The translations under genes and the position numbers were made by a program. Shown here piece after piece: positions 13,811-20,991 of a stretch of 20,991 bases of DNA. Every line of letters starts with the position of its first letter. The first letter of the stretch is position 1. This DNA comes from Leptofilum sp050292445 (GTDB lineage Bacteria > Chloroflexota > Anaerolineae > Promineifilales > Promineifilaceae). The stretch is taken from assembly GCA_050292445.1 (NCBI GenBank), contig JBNKLQ010000089.1, positions 1-20,991 on the forward strand, in the 5' to 3' direction. A model generated the notes under the pieces. That model made no database searches, was not told where the DNA came from, and worked only from the letters and a program-made list of their open reading frames with translations.

Positions 13811-15109
13811 ATGGTTTTTAAAGGACGTCTTCTTCTGTTTGGTTTAATTACTTTGGTGTTGTTTGGTTGCCGCGAGGTCGAGGTGACGCCGACGGCCGTT
13901 TCCCCCATCGCCCCGACCCCGCTGCCTGAGGAAACGGCAACCGGCAGCACCATTTTTATTCCGCTGGCTGACAATAGTGGGGAAATGCCTGCTGCCTCGC
14001 CGGAGATAGCTCCCACGGAAACGGCAACGGCCGTTCCCACCCCCACGCCTTCCTATCCGCCATACAGTGGTCCACCACTCAATCGAGATGATATTGGCGT
14101 GCAGATTTACCTTCACCGCATCGACGTGCCCGCGCTGGTGGAGCAGCTCAACGAACTGGGCGTGGGCTGGGTGAAGGTGCAGGTCTCCTGGAAGCTTTAC
14201 CAGCCCTACCCGGATCAGTATTCCGAAGAGCGTTTTGCCGATTTAGATGCCCTGGTGGCGCAGGCCACTACCAGCAATATCCGGGTGATGCTGGGCGTGG
14301 CCAAAGCGCCAGAATGGAGCCGCCCCACCACCGAGCTGGATGGCCCGCCAGGCGACTTTGACTTTTACCGTCAATTCATGCGATTTTTGGCGGCCCGTTA
14401 TGCGGGGCAGGTTGCCGCCTACGAATTGTGGAACGAGCCAAATTTGCAGCGAGAATGGTACGGCGTCCCGCTGGATGCGGCGACGTTGGTTGGACTAATT
14501 CGCGTTGGGGCGGCGGGGGTGCGGGCTGGTGATCCGGCGGCGCTGGTGATTAGCGGCGCGCCGGCGGTGACAGGCATCAATGATGGGATTACGGCCGTTG
14601 ATGACCGCGTCTACTTCCAGGGCATGTTGGCGGCTGGGGTGGCCGAGGTGGTAGATGGCTTCGGCGTGCATCCGTACGGCTGGGCCAATCCGCCAGACGC
14701 CACGTTTGCCAGTCCAGATACGGCCGTTCCCAGCCACAACGATCACCCCAGCTTCTTCTTCCAGGATACGCTGCGCGATTATAGCGATCTGCTCACTGAA
14801 TTTGGCGTGGCGGACAAGCAGCTGTGGGTAACCGAATTTGGCTGGGGCAGCTTTGAAACATTCACCCAAGGCCCGCCAGCCGGAGCCGAATTCATGAATA
14901 ACGTCACGGAATGGCAGCAGGCGGAATACATTCAGCAAGCGTATGCGTTAACCCACGATGGGCCGTTGCTTGGTCCGATGATGCTCTGGAATCTGAACTT
15001 TGCCCCCTGGCTGGGCGATGCCTTTAGCGAATCGGGCTACAGTTTGCAGCGGCCCGATGGCTCGCCGCGCCCCGCCTATTTTGCCCTGGTTGCCCTGCCC
15101 AAGCAGTAA
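13811..15109 (+). CDS. Clan GH-A glycoside hydrolase-like lipoprotein
   Basis: From ATG 13811 the 432-residue product has a lipoprotein signal (MVFKGRLLLFGLITLVLFGC, Cys-20) and a Thr/Pro-rich linker to about residue 85. A (beta/alpha)8-type domain follows. ELWNEPN (205-211; Glu-209 the presumed acid/base) and LWVTEFGWG (338-346; Glu-342 the presumed nucleophile) are the two catalytic signatures of clan GH-A families such as GH5, GH39 and GH53. DIGVQIYLHRIDV and GVGWVKVQVSW are the first strands. Substrate unknown; an extracellular, membrane-tethered role is expected. A GTG at 13757 would add 18 residues and spoil the signal peptide, so the later ATG is preferred. Five ACGGCCGT copies lie in or just before it. 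Confidence 0.88.
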   Translation: MVFKGRLLLFGLITLVLFGCREVEVTPTAVSPIAPTPLPEETATGSTIFIPLADNSGEMPAASPEIAPTETATAVPTPTPSYPPYSGPPLNRDDIGVQIYLHRIDVPALVEQLNELGVGWVKVQVSWKLYQPYPDQYSEERFADLDALVAQATTSNIRVMLGVAKAPEWSRPTTELDGPPGDFDFYRQFMRFLAARYAGQVAAYELWNEPNLQREWYGVPLDAATLVGLIRVGAAGVRAGDPAALVISGAPAVTGINDGITAVDDRVYFQGMLAAGVAEVVDGFGVHPYGWANPPDATFASPDTAVPSHNDHPSFFFQDTLRDYSDLLTEFGVADKQLWVTEFGWGSFETFTQGPPAGAEFMNNVTEWQQAEYIQQAYALTHDGPLLGPMMLWNLNFAPWLGDAFSESGYSLQRPDGSPRPAYFALVALPKQ

Positions 15110-15167
15110 TTTGCGTCTGAGCGCGCGGGGGAAGCAAAGATTGTTTTAGAATCTATGGGGTTAGGAG

Positions 15168-15208
15168 GTGATGCGTGAGCCGCAAATCAATCATGTTTCA
15201 CGCATCAC
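15168..15208. terminator. Convergent inverted repeat between the glycosidase-like gene and greA
   Basis: GTGATGCGTGA (15168-15178) is exactly complementary to TCACGCATCAC (15198-15208), with a 19-nt loop. Its placement between converging genes suggests a bidirectional terminator; no strong U-run follows. Confidence 0.5.
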
Positions 15209-15213
15209 GCATA

Positions 15214-15708
15214 TTAATTTGTGGTAGATCGCTTTCGGGGGGTGACGGCCATTATTTGGTAACGAATTTCACCAGCGGGGGCGTGGACAATTACTTCGTC
15301 CCCGACCTGGTGATCAAGTAAGGCTTTGCCCAGCGGCGATTCATTGGAGATAAACCCCTGACCGGGATCGGCTTCGGCTTTGCCGACAATGGTATACTGT
15401 TCGGTTTCGCCATCGCTGGTTTGCACAGTGACGGTTTCACCAATGTTGACAATGTTGTCTTCGTTGCCTGGCTCGATGAGTTGGGCGTGGTCGATCATGT
15501 GTTGCAGCTCCTGGATACGGCCGTCCAAAAACGCCAGCTCTTCTTCGACCAACATGTACTCTGTCTGGTCCATCCAATCGCCACCCCCTTTGGCTTCCTG
15601 CATCTCTTCGATTGTTTGGGGACGCTTAACCATCTGGAGGTGATGGAGTTCTTCTTCCAACTCGGCCAGACCCTTGCGCGTTACGTATACCGGTTCGTCA
15701 AAAGCCAT
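15214..15708 (-). CDS. greA: GreA/GreB-family transcript cleavage factor
   Basis: The 164-residue protein begins MAFDEPVYVTRKGLAELEEELHHLQ, the standard GreA N-terminal coiled coil. The hairpin tip carries DWMDQTEYMLVEEE, in the place of the acidic residues that stimulate RNA cleavage by stalled RNA polymerase. The C-terminal FKBP-like domain ends with IVGKAEADPGQGFISNESPLGKALLDHQVGDEVIVHAPAG. ATG 15708 follows GGGAGG; upstream in-frame codons would add unrelated sequence. It lies 4 nt after the universal stress protein gene and is probably translated from the same message. The extra acidic/aromatic tip differs somewhat from E. coli GreA, so a Gre-like paralogue is possible. Confidence 0.92.
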   Translation of the reverse strand: MAFDEPVYVTRKGLAELEEELHHLQMVKRPQTIEEMQEAKGGGDWMDQTEYMLVEEELAFLDGRIQELQHMIDHAQLIEPGNEDNIVNIGETVTVQTSDGETEQYTIVGKAEADPGQGFISNESPLGKALLDHQVGDEVIVHAPAGEIRYQIMAVTPRKRSTTN

Positions 15709-15712
15709 CAAT

Positions 15713-16201
15713 TTAAACCTCCCTGGTTTCCATGGTAGGTGCCGTATCTTCTGCCGGTACACGGGCCAGCAAAATGGGCACCCGGGCCTGCCGCAATACC
15801 TTGTCGGCGACGCTGCCAAACACCCAGCGCATCACGCCACTACGGCCGTGTGTACTCATCACAATGGTGTCGGCGTTGAGTTCATCAACGGTTGTTAAAA
15901 TAGCCTCTGCTGGAGATTGCCCAATTACAAGCTGCACATCCACCTGGATGCCTGCTTTGTGCAACTCCAGCCGTTTTTCTTCCATGTAGGTAGCGGCTGC
16001 GCGCTTTAAATCCTGATTAATGCTGTTTAGGTTGCTATAAACGCCCGAAGCTTCATGGCCGAACCCAACAGCATAGGGCAACGGCACTACCTGAAGCAGT
16101 ATGATGCGGCTATTAAACTGTGCCGCCAACGACTTGGCCAAAGGTAAGGCCAGCTCAGCCAACTTGGACCCATCCAGAGGAACTAATAAATGTTTAAACA
16201 T
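15713..16201 (-). CDS. Universal stress protein (UspA family)
   Basis: The 162-residue product has the N-terminal strand MFKHLLVPLDGSKLAELALPLAKSLA and the C-terminal nucleotide-binding stretch MSTHGRSGVMRWVFGSVADKVLRQARVPILL. This fits the ATP-binding pattern G-x2-G-x9-G-[ST] except that the first Gly is Ser. ATP binding is therefore likely but not certain. ATG 16201 follows GAGGG and gives the normal family start; a TTG at 16213 is less likely. It sits in an operon with a small basic protein upstream and greA downstream, linking stress response and transcription. Confidence 0.93.
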   Translation of the reverse strand: MFKHLLVPLDGSKLAELALPLAKSLAAQFNSRIILLQVVPLPYAVGFGHEASGVYSNLNSINQDLKRAAATYMEEKRLELHKAGIQVDVQLVIGQSPAEAILTTVDELNADTIVMSTHGRSGVMRWVFGSVADKVLRQARVPILLARVPAEDTAPTMETREV

Positions 16202-16224
16202 GCTTACCCTCAAAAGTTAAATTT

Positions 16225-16389
16225 TTAGCGGTCACGTTTACCCTGTTTCTGGCGGGACTTTTTCTTTTTTTGCTCCGCCTTGCTCCGCTTGCTGGCTTTG
16301 GCTTTTTCGGCCCTATGTTTATGGGTGCGTTTTTTCTTTTTCCGAATGCGCCTCGGCTTCTTCTTGAGCGAATCATCATCGTTACTCAT
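16225..16389 (-). CDS. 54-residue highly basic protein
   Basis: An ATG at 16389 stands 6 nt after GGGAGG, and TAA is at 16225-16227. The product starts MSNDDDSLKKKPRRIRKKKK and has 18 Lys and 9 Arg among 54 residues, with only six acidic residues. It should be disordered or helical and could bind nucleic acid or the ribosome. No family is recognised. It is the first gene of the minus-strand operon with the universal stress protein (23 nt downstream) and greA. The strong ribosome site makes it more credible than the overlapping frame on the same strand (16194-16379), which lacks one. Confidence 0.65.
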   Translation of the reverse strand: MSNDDDSLKKKPRRIRKKKKRTHKHRAEKAKASKRSKAEQKKKKSRQKQGKRDR

Positions 16390-16471
16390 TGTGTGCCTCC
16401 CTTTGCAGTGACACCATTTCAGTCGCCAGAACAGGTGATTTGACCAGGCAGCACTGACCGCGGCCCAATCA

Positions 16472-16499
16472 ATTTACGTGTTTCACCAGGCACTATAAT
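16472..16499 (+). promoter_or_regulatory. Candidate promoter for the ABC-F gene
   Basis: A perfect TATAAT (16494-16499) follows ATTTAC/TTTACG (16472-16478) at 15-16 nt. The predicted transcript has a leader of about 165 nt carrying the hairpin repeat at 16575-16631. Confidence 0.35.
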
Positions 16500-16574
16500 T
16501 TTCTTGCCGCGAGAATGGAAGTAACAAAGGGAAGCAAAACAGGATGATAAAAATCACCAATTAAATCTGGCTAC

Positions 16575-16631
16575 ATTTCCCCGGAAACTGCATTGAAGGG
16601 AATCTATTCATTTGTGAGTTTCCGGGGAAAT
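16575..16631. repeat. 57-nt hairpin repeat, copy B
   Basis: ATTTCCCCGGAAACT (16575-16589) and AGTTTCCGGGGAAAT (16617-16631) are perfect 15-bp inverted arms around a 27-nt loop. It matches copy A at 11446-11502 in arms and loop length but not in loop sequence. It lies in the leader of the ABC-F gene. Confidence 0.85.
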
Positions 16632-16671
16632 ATGGTTTGCCTGGAACGCCGCCCGCAACTATCATTCTGGC

Positions 16672-18708
16672 ATGGTTATTTTGCAGGCAAATGAGCTGGC
16701 TCATTCTTTTGGTGCGGACGATCTGTTTGAGGATGTCTCCGTGATGCTGCATGCCAAAGATCGGGTGGGGCTGGTAGGGCCAAACGGCGTGGGCAAAACC
16801 ACGCTGCTGCTCATTTTGGCGGGACTGCTGGAGCCAACCAGCGGTACTGTGAAGCGTGACGATGATCTGACGCTGGGCTATCTGCGGCAGGAAGCGGTGC
16901 TGACCTTCGCCGGGCAGGACAATACGGTTTACGAAGAGATGCTCTCCGTTTTTGCCGATTTGCGCGGGCAGGAAGCCCGCCTGCGTGAACTGGAAGCCAA
17001 AATGGAAGCGGGCGAGATGGGGGAGGAGGTTTTGGATGAATACGGCCGTATCCAAATCCTCTACGAACATGGCGGTGGCTACGACTACCAGCACGACATC
17101 AAGCGCGTTTTGCAAGGGCTGGGCTTTGAGCAAGAACAGTGGGACGTGCCCCTGGCGCACCTTAGCGGCGGCCAGAAAACCCGCGTTCTGCTGGGGCGGC
17201 TGCTGCTGGAAAAACCCGATCTACTCATCCTCGACGAGCCAACCAACCATTTGGACACCGCCGCCATCGAATGGCTGGAAAAAACGCTGCGCACCTGGGA
17301 AGGCTCCCTGCTCATCGTCAGCCACGACCGCTACTTTTTAGACCGCGTGGTCAACCAGGTGTGGGCCATGAACCAATATGGCGTTAAAAGCTACAAAGGC
17401 AACTACAGCACCTACGTCCAGCAGCGGGAAATCGAATGGCAGCACGAAGAAACCCTCTTTGCCAACGAGATGGCCCGGCTGGAGGCAGAAGTAGCGTTCA
17501 TCCGCAAAAACATTGCCGGGGGCAAAACCGACATCGCCAAGGGCAAGCTCAAGCGGCTCACCCGCGACATTGTGCTCATTGAAGAAGTTGGCCTGCTGGG
17601 GATGCAGGGCAAAAGTTGGCTGCAAATTGGCGAGCGCGTGCGCACCCTCACCGTCAACGAAGCCGCCCAGCGCATCAAAGAGCTGCCCACCCCTACCAGC
17701 CGACGACCCAAGCTCAAAATTAAGCTCAAGCCAGAGCAGCGCGGCAGTCGCTTTGTGTTGCGCACCAAAAAGCTGCGCATCGGCTACCCAGACAACATCC
17801 TGTTTGACTGTGACGACATCAACCTGGAGCGGCTGGATTGCGTGGCCTTGATTGGCCCCAACGGCAGCGGCAAGAGCACCTTTTTGCGAACCCTCATGGG
17901 TGAAATTTCGCCGCTGCGGGGCAAAATTCGGCTGGGGGATGGGCTGGTGCGTGGTTACTTTGCCCAGGGGCACGAACAGCTGGACGTGAACCGTCGCGTC
18001 CTCGACGAGGTGCTGGCCCACAAACCGATGTCGCCCGAAGAGGCGCGTAACTACCTGGGGCAATACCTGTTCCGGGGGGACGATGTGTTTAAGCAGGTGG
18101 GGGATTTGAGCGGGGGTGAGCGGGGGCGCTTGGCGCTGGCGCTGCTGGCACTGGATGAAGCCAACTTCCTGCTGCTGGACGAGCCGACCAATCATCTGGA
18201 CATCCCCTCGCAGGAAGCGCTGCAAGCGGTGCTGGAGCAGTTCGACGGCACGATTGTGCTGGTGAGCCACGACCGCTACCTGGTAGACCGCCTGGCGACC
18301 CAAATCTGGGAGCTGCGCGAAGATGGCGACCACGGCCGTTTGCACATCTTTGACGGCACCTATCAAGAATTCCTGGCCACCAAAGAGGGGGGCGAGGCCA
18401 TCATCAAAACCGTCTCTTCCAAAGTGGCGCTGCCCAACAAAGAAAAAGAGCTGCCGCCGGTAAATCTGGACTGGATTGAGGATGTGGTGGATCCACTAAA
18501 ATTCACCGCCGAAGACCGCCGGGAACGCAACCATCGTATCCGCGAACTCACCGAGCAGATTGAGGAAACCGAAGGGTGGCTGGCGCAGCTCACCTTCCAA
18601 CTCGCCCGCGCCCAAGGGGCCCGCAAAGAAGCGTTGGAGCAGGAACGCACCATCGCCCAAACCGAACTCACCACTCTCTCCACCGAACTCGATGAACTGA
18701 TGGCTTAA
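16672..18708 (+). CDS. ABC-F family ATPase (Uup/EttA-like, ribosome-associated)
   Basis: The 678-residue soluble protein has two ABC domains. The first carries Walker A GPNGVGKTT (36-44), signature LSGGQKTR (164-171) and LILDEPTNHLD (185-195). The second has GPNGSGKST (395-403), LSGGERGR (479-486) and LLLDEPTNHLD (500-510). The linker (about 240-345) is the charged segment that reaches the ribosomal P site in this family, and the last 65 residues form a coiled coil, as in Uup. There are no membrane segments, so it is a translation factor, not a transporter; a role in antibiotic protection is possible but not shown. ATG 16672 has no strong ribosome site. ACGGCCGT copies at 17042 and 18332 mark it as resident DNA. 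Confidence 0.93.
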   Translation: MVILQANELAHSFGADDLFEDVSVMLHAKDRVGLVGPNGVGKTTLLLILAGLLEPTSGTVKRDDDLTLGYLRQEAVLTFAGQDNTVYEEMLSVFADLRGQEARLRELEAKMEAGEMGEEVLDEYGRIQILYEHGGGYDYQHDIKRVLQGLGFEQEQWDVPLAHLSGGQKTRVLLGRLLLEKPDLLILDEPTNHLDTAAIEWLEKTLRTWEGSLLIVSHDRYFLDRVVNQVWAMNQYGVKSYKGNYSTYVQQREIEWQHEETLFANEMARLEAEVAFIRKNIAGGKTDIAKGKLKRLTRDIVLIEEVGLLGMQGKSWLQIGERVRTLTVNEAAQRIKELPTPTSRRPKLKIKLKPEQRGSRFVLRTKKLRIGYPDNILFDCDDINLERLDCVALIGPNGSGKSTFLRTLMGEISPLRGKIRLGDGLVRGYFAQGHEQLDVNRRVLDEVLAHKPMSPEEARNYLGQYLFRGDDVFKQVGDLSGGERGRLALALLALDEANFLLLDEPTNHLDIPSQEALQAVLEQFDGTIVLVSHDRYLVDRLATQIWELREDGDHGRLHIFDGTYQEFLATKEGGEAIIKTVSSKVALPNKEKELPPVNLDWIEDVVDPLKFTAEDRRERNHRIRELTEQIEETEGWLAQLTFQLARAQGARKEALEQERTIAQTELTTLSTELDELMA

Positions 18709-18715
18709 ATGGCCA

Positions 18716-20824
18716 CTAGAGTTTTTCTCTTATAGTAGATTGCCCGAGCGCCGGAATATTATGTTTCAGGATAAATGAATAAAGTTTCTTGGTTAACTGT
18801 TTTGCGTCTTCACTCATGTTTTCCCAAGTCACTATCTCAGGAGTAAGATGGGAAAGCTTGTCCTTATAATAATTTGTGAGAGTTCCACTTCTCGCGGCAA
18901 ACTTACTCGGACATGTGTCTCCCAGCAATTCTTTTAAATATTTCCCGACGCCGACATCTTTGTTTTTTTCAAGATCGATTTCTAGCTCTTCAAGGCTTTC
19001 TGATGTTACATCTGATATTAGCTTTGGTAGCAATATTTTTATCTGTTTATTTGAGAGTAGATTCTCAACTTCATGACCTGGAGTGGTTTCGTACACAAAG
19101 TTTTCGCCTTGAGCAGCCTGGAAAATTTTGTGTTTCTTTTCCTTTTTTGAGTCTTTGTCTGATAGTAGAAATATTCGGTTACATAAAAACTGTGCTCTGA
19201 TTTTGTCGGTTGATGGAGTACCAACTGCTTCATCTTCAAATTCGTAATGAACAATGTTTGATCCCCCGTACTCGAAAAAAGCATAATGGATATCTTCCTT
19301 TGGAATAAATTTTGTAGGGAAATTTTCAAACTCCTCTGAGTCCAAATAAGCAAGAAGAAATGCGCTCAAATACCTTCGGTCAGTTATTCCTTCTACCCAA
19401 ATCCCGCAATTAGCGAGAAAGACAGAAGAATTTGTTACCCCTAACAAATCAAGGATATGTGATTTTGGTGAAAAAATTGGTCGCACTTCAAATCTTTCTG
19501 GTAATAGGCGTCTTTGAAATGAAAAGACGGAAATATCCTTCAACTCAGACGTTGCCAGACCAACCAGATGATTGGAGTGTGTGGTCATAAAAATGGTTAA
19601 GTTCTTTTGAGTTAGAATTTCATTTGTTGCCAGAGTTTCAAGAAAAATTCGTTGAAGGCCGGGATGCAAGCCCTGTTCGGGTTCCTCAATTAATATCCAT
19701 GTTCCGTCTTCAGCTGTAAAAAGCTTGTACATTAAAATGACTATTGCTTGAATACCCTCTCCAAGATCCATGAATGGTCTATCAACACTATTATTTTCGT
19801 CAGTGATGTACAGGGCTAGTCGTTTACCCAAAGTATGATTCTCTCGTAACGTCTTGAATTCCATTTCTTGATCTTCGAAGAAGTTATCAATTAAGAACTT
19901 TTCAAATTGTTTTAATCTGCGTGTTTCAGAGGCTTCACCGCTCTTCTCATTTAAAACAGTTGAGTAGAGATCATTTCCAGAGAACACTTCGATAGAAACT
20001 TTAGGTGCTTCCTTTCTTGGTTTTTCGTTGAACTTGTAATTTTTACTTACAGCTGTTCCAATTTTATCGTTTCCATCAGTAACACCGCTAAGCCATGTAG
20101 CTGTACGCAATGTAGGAATATAGACAATTTTAGGAGGAATTACTTGTTTTAAAGAATTGTTGTTAAGAGCTTCAAAAAAATTAGCCAAACTGCGCATTTT
20201 TCCTTCGATGTCGCTGGTGAGATTTTGTTTTTCAATTTTTATCCACTCTTCATCTTTTTTGGACAGTGTGTTGATTGCAATTCTAATTAATTCAGCTTTA
20301 TACTCAAACTCTCGAATCTGATTATCATCATTGGGGCGATTTCCTGCTAACCACGTCCTAAATTCATTCTCAAATTGCTCAAAATAAGGCCCACTTATTA
20401 TTGTTCTGTTCTTTCTGCCGTTAAAGCGACGAATATGTTTCAAAACATGGGGCGATAATTGTGCAAGAATATCTTGTTCCTCATTTTTAAATGATCGCTT
20501 CTCAGGATTTGTATTGATACTGATCCTAAAATCCTGCCGCTGCAAATATAAGCAAGTCGAGAAAAAAGAATGCGGATGCCCAAGTTCAGGATCAAGTGAG
20601 AGAACATTGAAAGGGGCACTTTTGGCTAAACCACGCATTAATCTACTTTTGCCTGAATTAGTTGCGCCTACAAAAATATTAACCCTCGTGTAAGGTCCGA
20701 AGACCTCTAAATCATGACCATCTTGGTCATGATAATTTTTCAACTCTTCTCCCACATTAAGAAAAGTTTGAATATAGTGGACTTTCTCAATTTCATTCGA
20801 ATCTTGCGCCAATTTATTACCCAC
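18716..20824 (-). CDS. OLD-like AAA ATPase with C-terminal TOPRIM domain (probable defence protein)
   Basis: The 702-residue protein has Walker A FVGATNSGKSRL (51-62), an ABC-type signature DLGEGIQA (353-360), Walker B WILIEEPEQGLHPG (376-389) and TTHSNHL (414-420). A TOPRIM-like domain follows: WVEGITDRRYL (476-486, Glu-478), LLSDKDSK (553-560) and GHEVENLL (583-590), the Glu and Asp-x-Asp metal-binding pattern of OLD nucleases. OLD-family proteins act in phage defence (for example GajA of Gabija, or stand-alone OLD). No GajB-like helicase is visible. The start is a GTG at 20824 or, with a better-spaced AAGGTGG, a TTG at 20812. The gene is much A+T-richer than its neighbours and lacks ACGGCCGT, so it is probably acquired. 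Confidence 0.85.
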   Translation of the reverse strand: MGNKLAQDSNEIEKVHYIQTFLNVGEELKNYHDQDGHDLEVFGPYTRVNIFVGATNSGKSRLMRGLAKSAPFNVLSLDPELGHPHSFFSTCLYLQRQDFRISINTNPEKRSFKNEEQDILAQLSPHVLKHIRRFNGRKNRTIISGPYFEQFENEFRTWLAGNRPNDDNQIREFEYKAELIRIAINTLSKKDEEWIKIEKQNLTSDIEGKMRSLANFFEALNNNSLKQVIPPKIVYIPTLRTATWLSGVTDGNDKIGTAVSKNYKFNEKPRKEAPKVSIEVFSGNDLYSTVLNEKSGEASETRRLKQFEKFLIDNFFEDQEMEFKTLRENHTLGKRLALYITDENNSVDRPFMDLGEGIQAIVILMYKLFTAEDGTWILIEEPEQGLHPGLQRIFLETLATNEILTQKNLTIFMTTHSNHLVGLATSELKDISVFSFQRRLLPERFEVRPIFSPKSHILDLLGVTNSSVFLANCGIWVEGITDRRYLSAFLLAYLDSEEFENFPTKFIPKEDIHYAFFEYGGSNIVHYEFEDEAVGTPSTDKIRAQFLCNRIFLLSDKDSKKEKKHKIFQAAQGENFVYETTPGHEVENLLSNKQIKILLPKLISDVTSESLEELEIDLEKNKDVGVGKYLKELLGDTCPSKFAARSGTLTNYYKDKLSHLTPEIVTWENMSEDAKQLTKKLYSFILKHNIPALGQSTIREKL

Positions 20825-20923
20825 CTTATGGAAGTAAAAATATTAATTGCTTTGACTGGATTTAGTATCGAATCTTACCAATGCTTTTGCAAAATTGTCA
20901 ATCGTGGCTGAGAGAGTCAATGA

Positions 20924-20968
20924 CCACCACCAGAGGTGGTGGCTTGAAGTGATGCACCTAGAAGGTGC
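20924..20968. mobile_element. Paired hairpins resembling an IS200/IS605-type end (partial)
   Basis: CCACCACC-AGA-GGTGGTGG (20924-20942) and GCACCT-AGA-AGGTGC (20954-20968) are two perfect stem-loops with the same AGA loop, 11 nt apart at the right edge. Subterminal foldback hairpins recognised by TnpA are typical of IS200/IS605 ends. No transposase is in view, so the identification rests on structure alone. The rest of 20825-20991 has no gene that I can see. Confidence 0.35.
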
Positions 20969-20991
20969 GATGGTGCTTACCTAGTCAAATA

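Larger units (their letters stand above)
425..18339. repeat. Highly iterated palindrome ACGGCCGT (27 exact copies)
   Basis: Exact copies start at 425, 1141, 1606, 2939, 3158, 3478, 3566, 3650, 3752, 6317, 7223, 7379, 7715, 8825, 9498, 9710, 10452, 12932, 13704, 13892, 14027, 14591, 14720, 15517, 15842, 17042 and 18332. Ten of them extend to AACGGCCGTT. They lie mostly inside genes on both strands, and the most common frame reads ACG-GCC-GTT (Thr-Ala-Val). None occurs in 3760-6316 or after 18340. The feature spans the outermost copies and is not one element. The pattern is like the cyanobacterial HIP1 octamer in kind, but the sequence differs. Confidence 0.9.

Noticed and set aside
16194..16379. 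Minus-strand frame of 61 codons overlapping the small basic gene
   Set aside because: It overlaps the start of the universal stress protein and lacks a ribosome site; the alternative frame 16225-16389 has GGGAGG at the right distance.
17338..18366. Minus-strand frame of 342 codons
   Set aside because: Antisense to the ABC-F gene, whose two complete ATPase motif sets settle the coding strand; the long frame reflects codon-composition bias.
1..20991. CRISPR array, tRNA or rRNA genes
   Set aside because: I saw no regularly spaced direct repeats with unique spacers and no tRNA- or rRNA-like sequence; the short dispersed repeats do not have array spacing.

Overview
The window looks like a chromosome segment from a moderately GC-rich bacterium, most plausibly a Chloroflexota (Anaerolineae-like) lineage. 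This rests on gene content (DUF5693-type protein, VWA lipoprotein, CbiM with a PDGLE tail, Pro/Thr-rich lipoproteins) and on general impression, so the phylum call is inference. The sequence carries a strong genome-wide-type signature: the palindrome ACGGCCGT occurs 27 times between 425 and 18339, against about 0.3 expected for an 8-mer at equal base frequencies.

Region 1 (1-3823) holds a compact peptide-associated locus. On the minus strand, two tandem genes (2487-2552 and 2358-2423) encode the same 21-residue peptide. Its residues fit the spacing of the lasso-peptide leader consensus (Y-x2-P-x-[LI]-x5-L-x2-[LV]-T). They are followed by an NTP_transf_5-type nucleotidyltransferase and a truncated DUF5693 protein. 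A HprK-like P-loop kinase is transcribed divergently. Kinase plus nucleotidyltransferase is the pair found next to some lasso peptide clusters, but no cyclase, protease or PqqD gene is visible here. This is the best candidate for an undescribed system.

Region 2 (3820-6162) carries a SAM methyltransferase, an APH-like phosphotransferase, a 100-bp MITE-like element and a small P-loop kinase, all on the minus strand. It lacks the ACGGCCGT signature and looks acquired.

Region 3 (6315-9572) is a metal-transport operon: a Fur-family regulator, CbiM with a fused PDGLE domain, CbiQ and CbiO. A candidate operator precedes the regulator. It probably imports cobalt or nickel under metal control.

Region 4 (9554-11906) contains prfC (release factor 3), a signal-dense intergenic stretch with several hairpins, a candidate short RNA or attenuator, and an overlooked 44-residue membrane protein.

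Region 5 (11907-16389) has a VWA/YfbK-like lipoprotein, a divergent clan GH-A glycosidase-like lipoprotein, and a minus-strand stress/transcription operon: a 54-residue very basic protein, a universal stress protein and a GreA-type factor.

Region 6 (16390-20991) has an ABC-F ATPase, then an A+T-rich OLD-like ATPase/TOPRIM gene of probable defence function, and hairpins at the right edge resembling an IS200/IS605 end. A 57-nt hairpin repeat is present twice (11446-11502 and 16575-16631). No tRNA, rRNA or CRISPR array was recognised.
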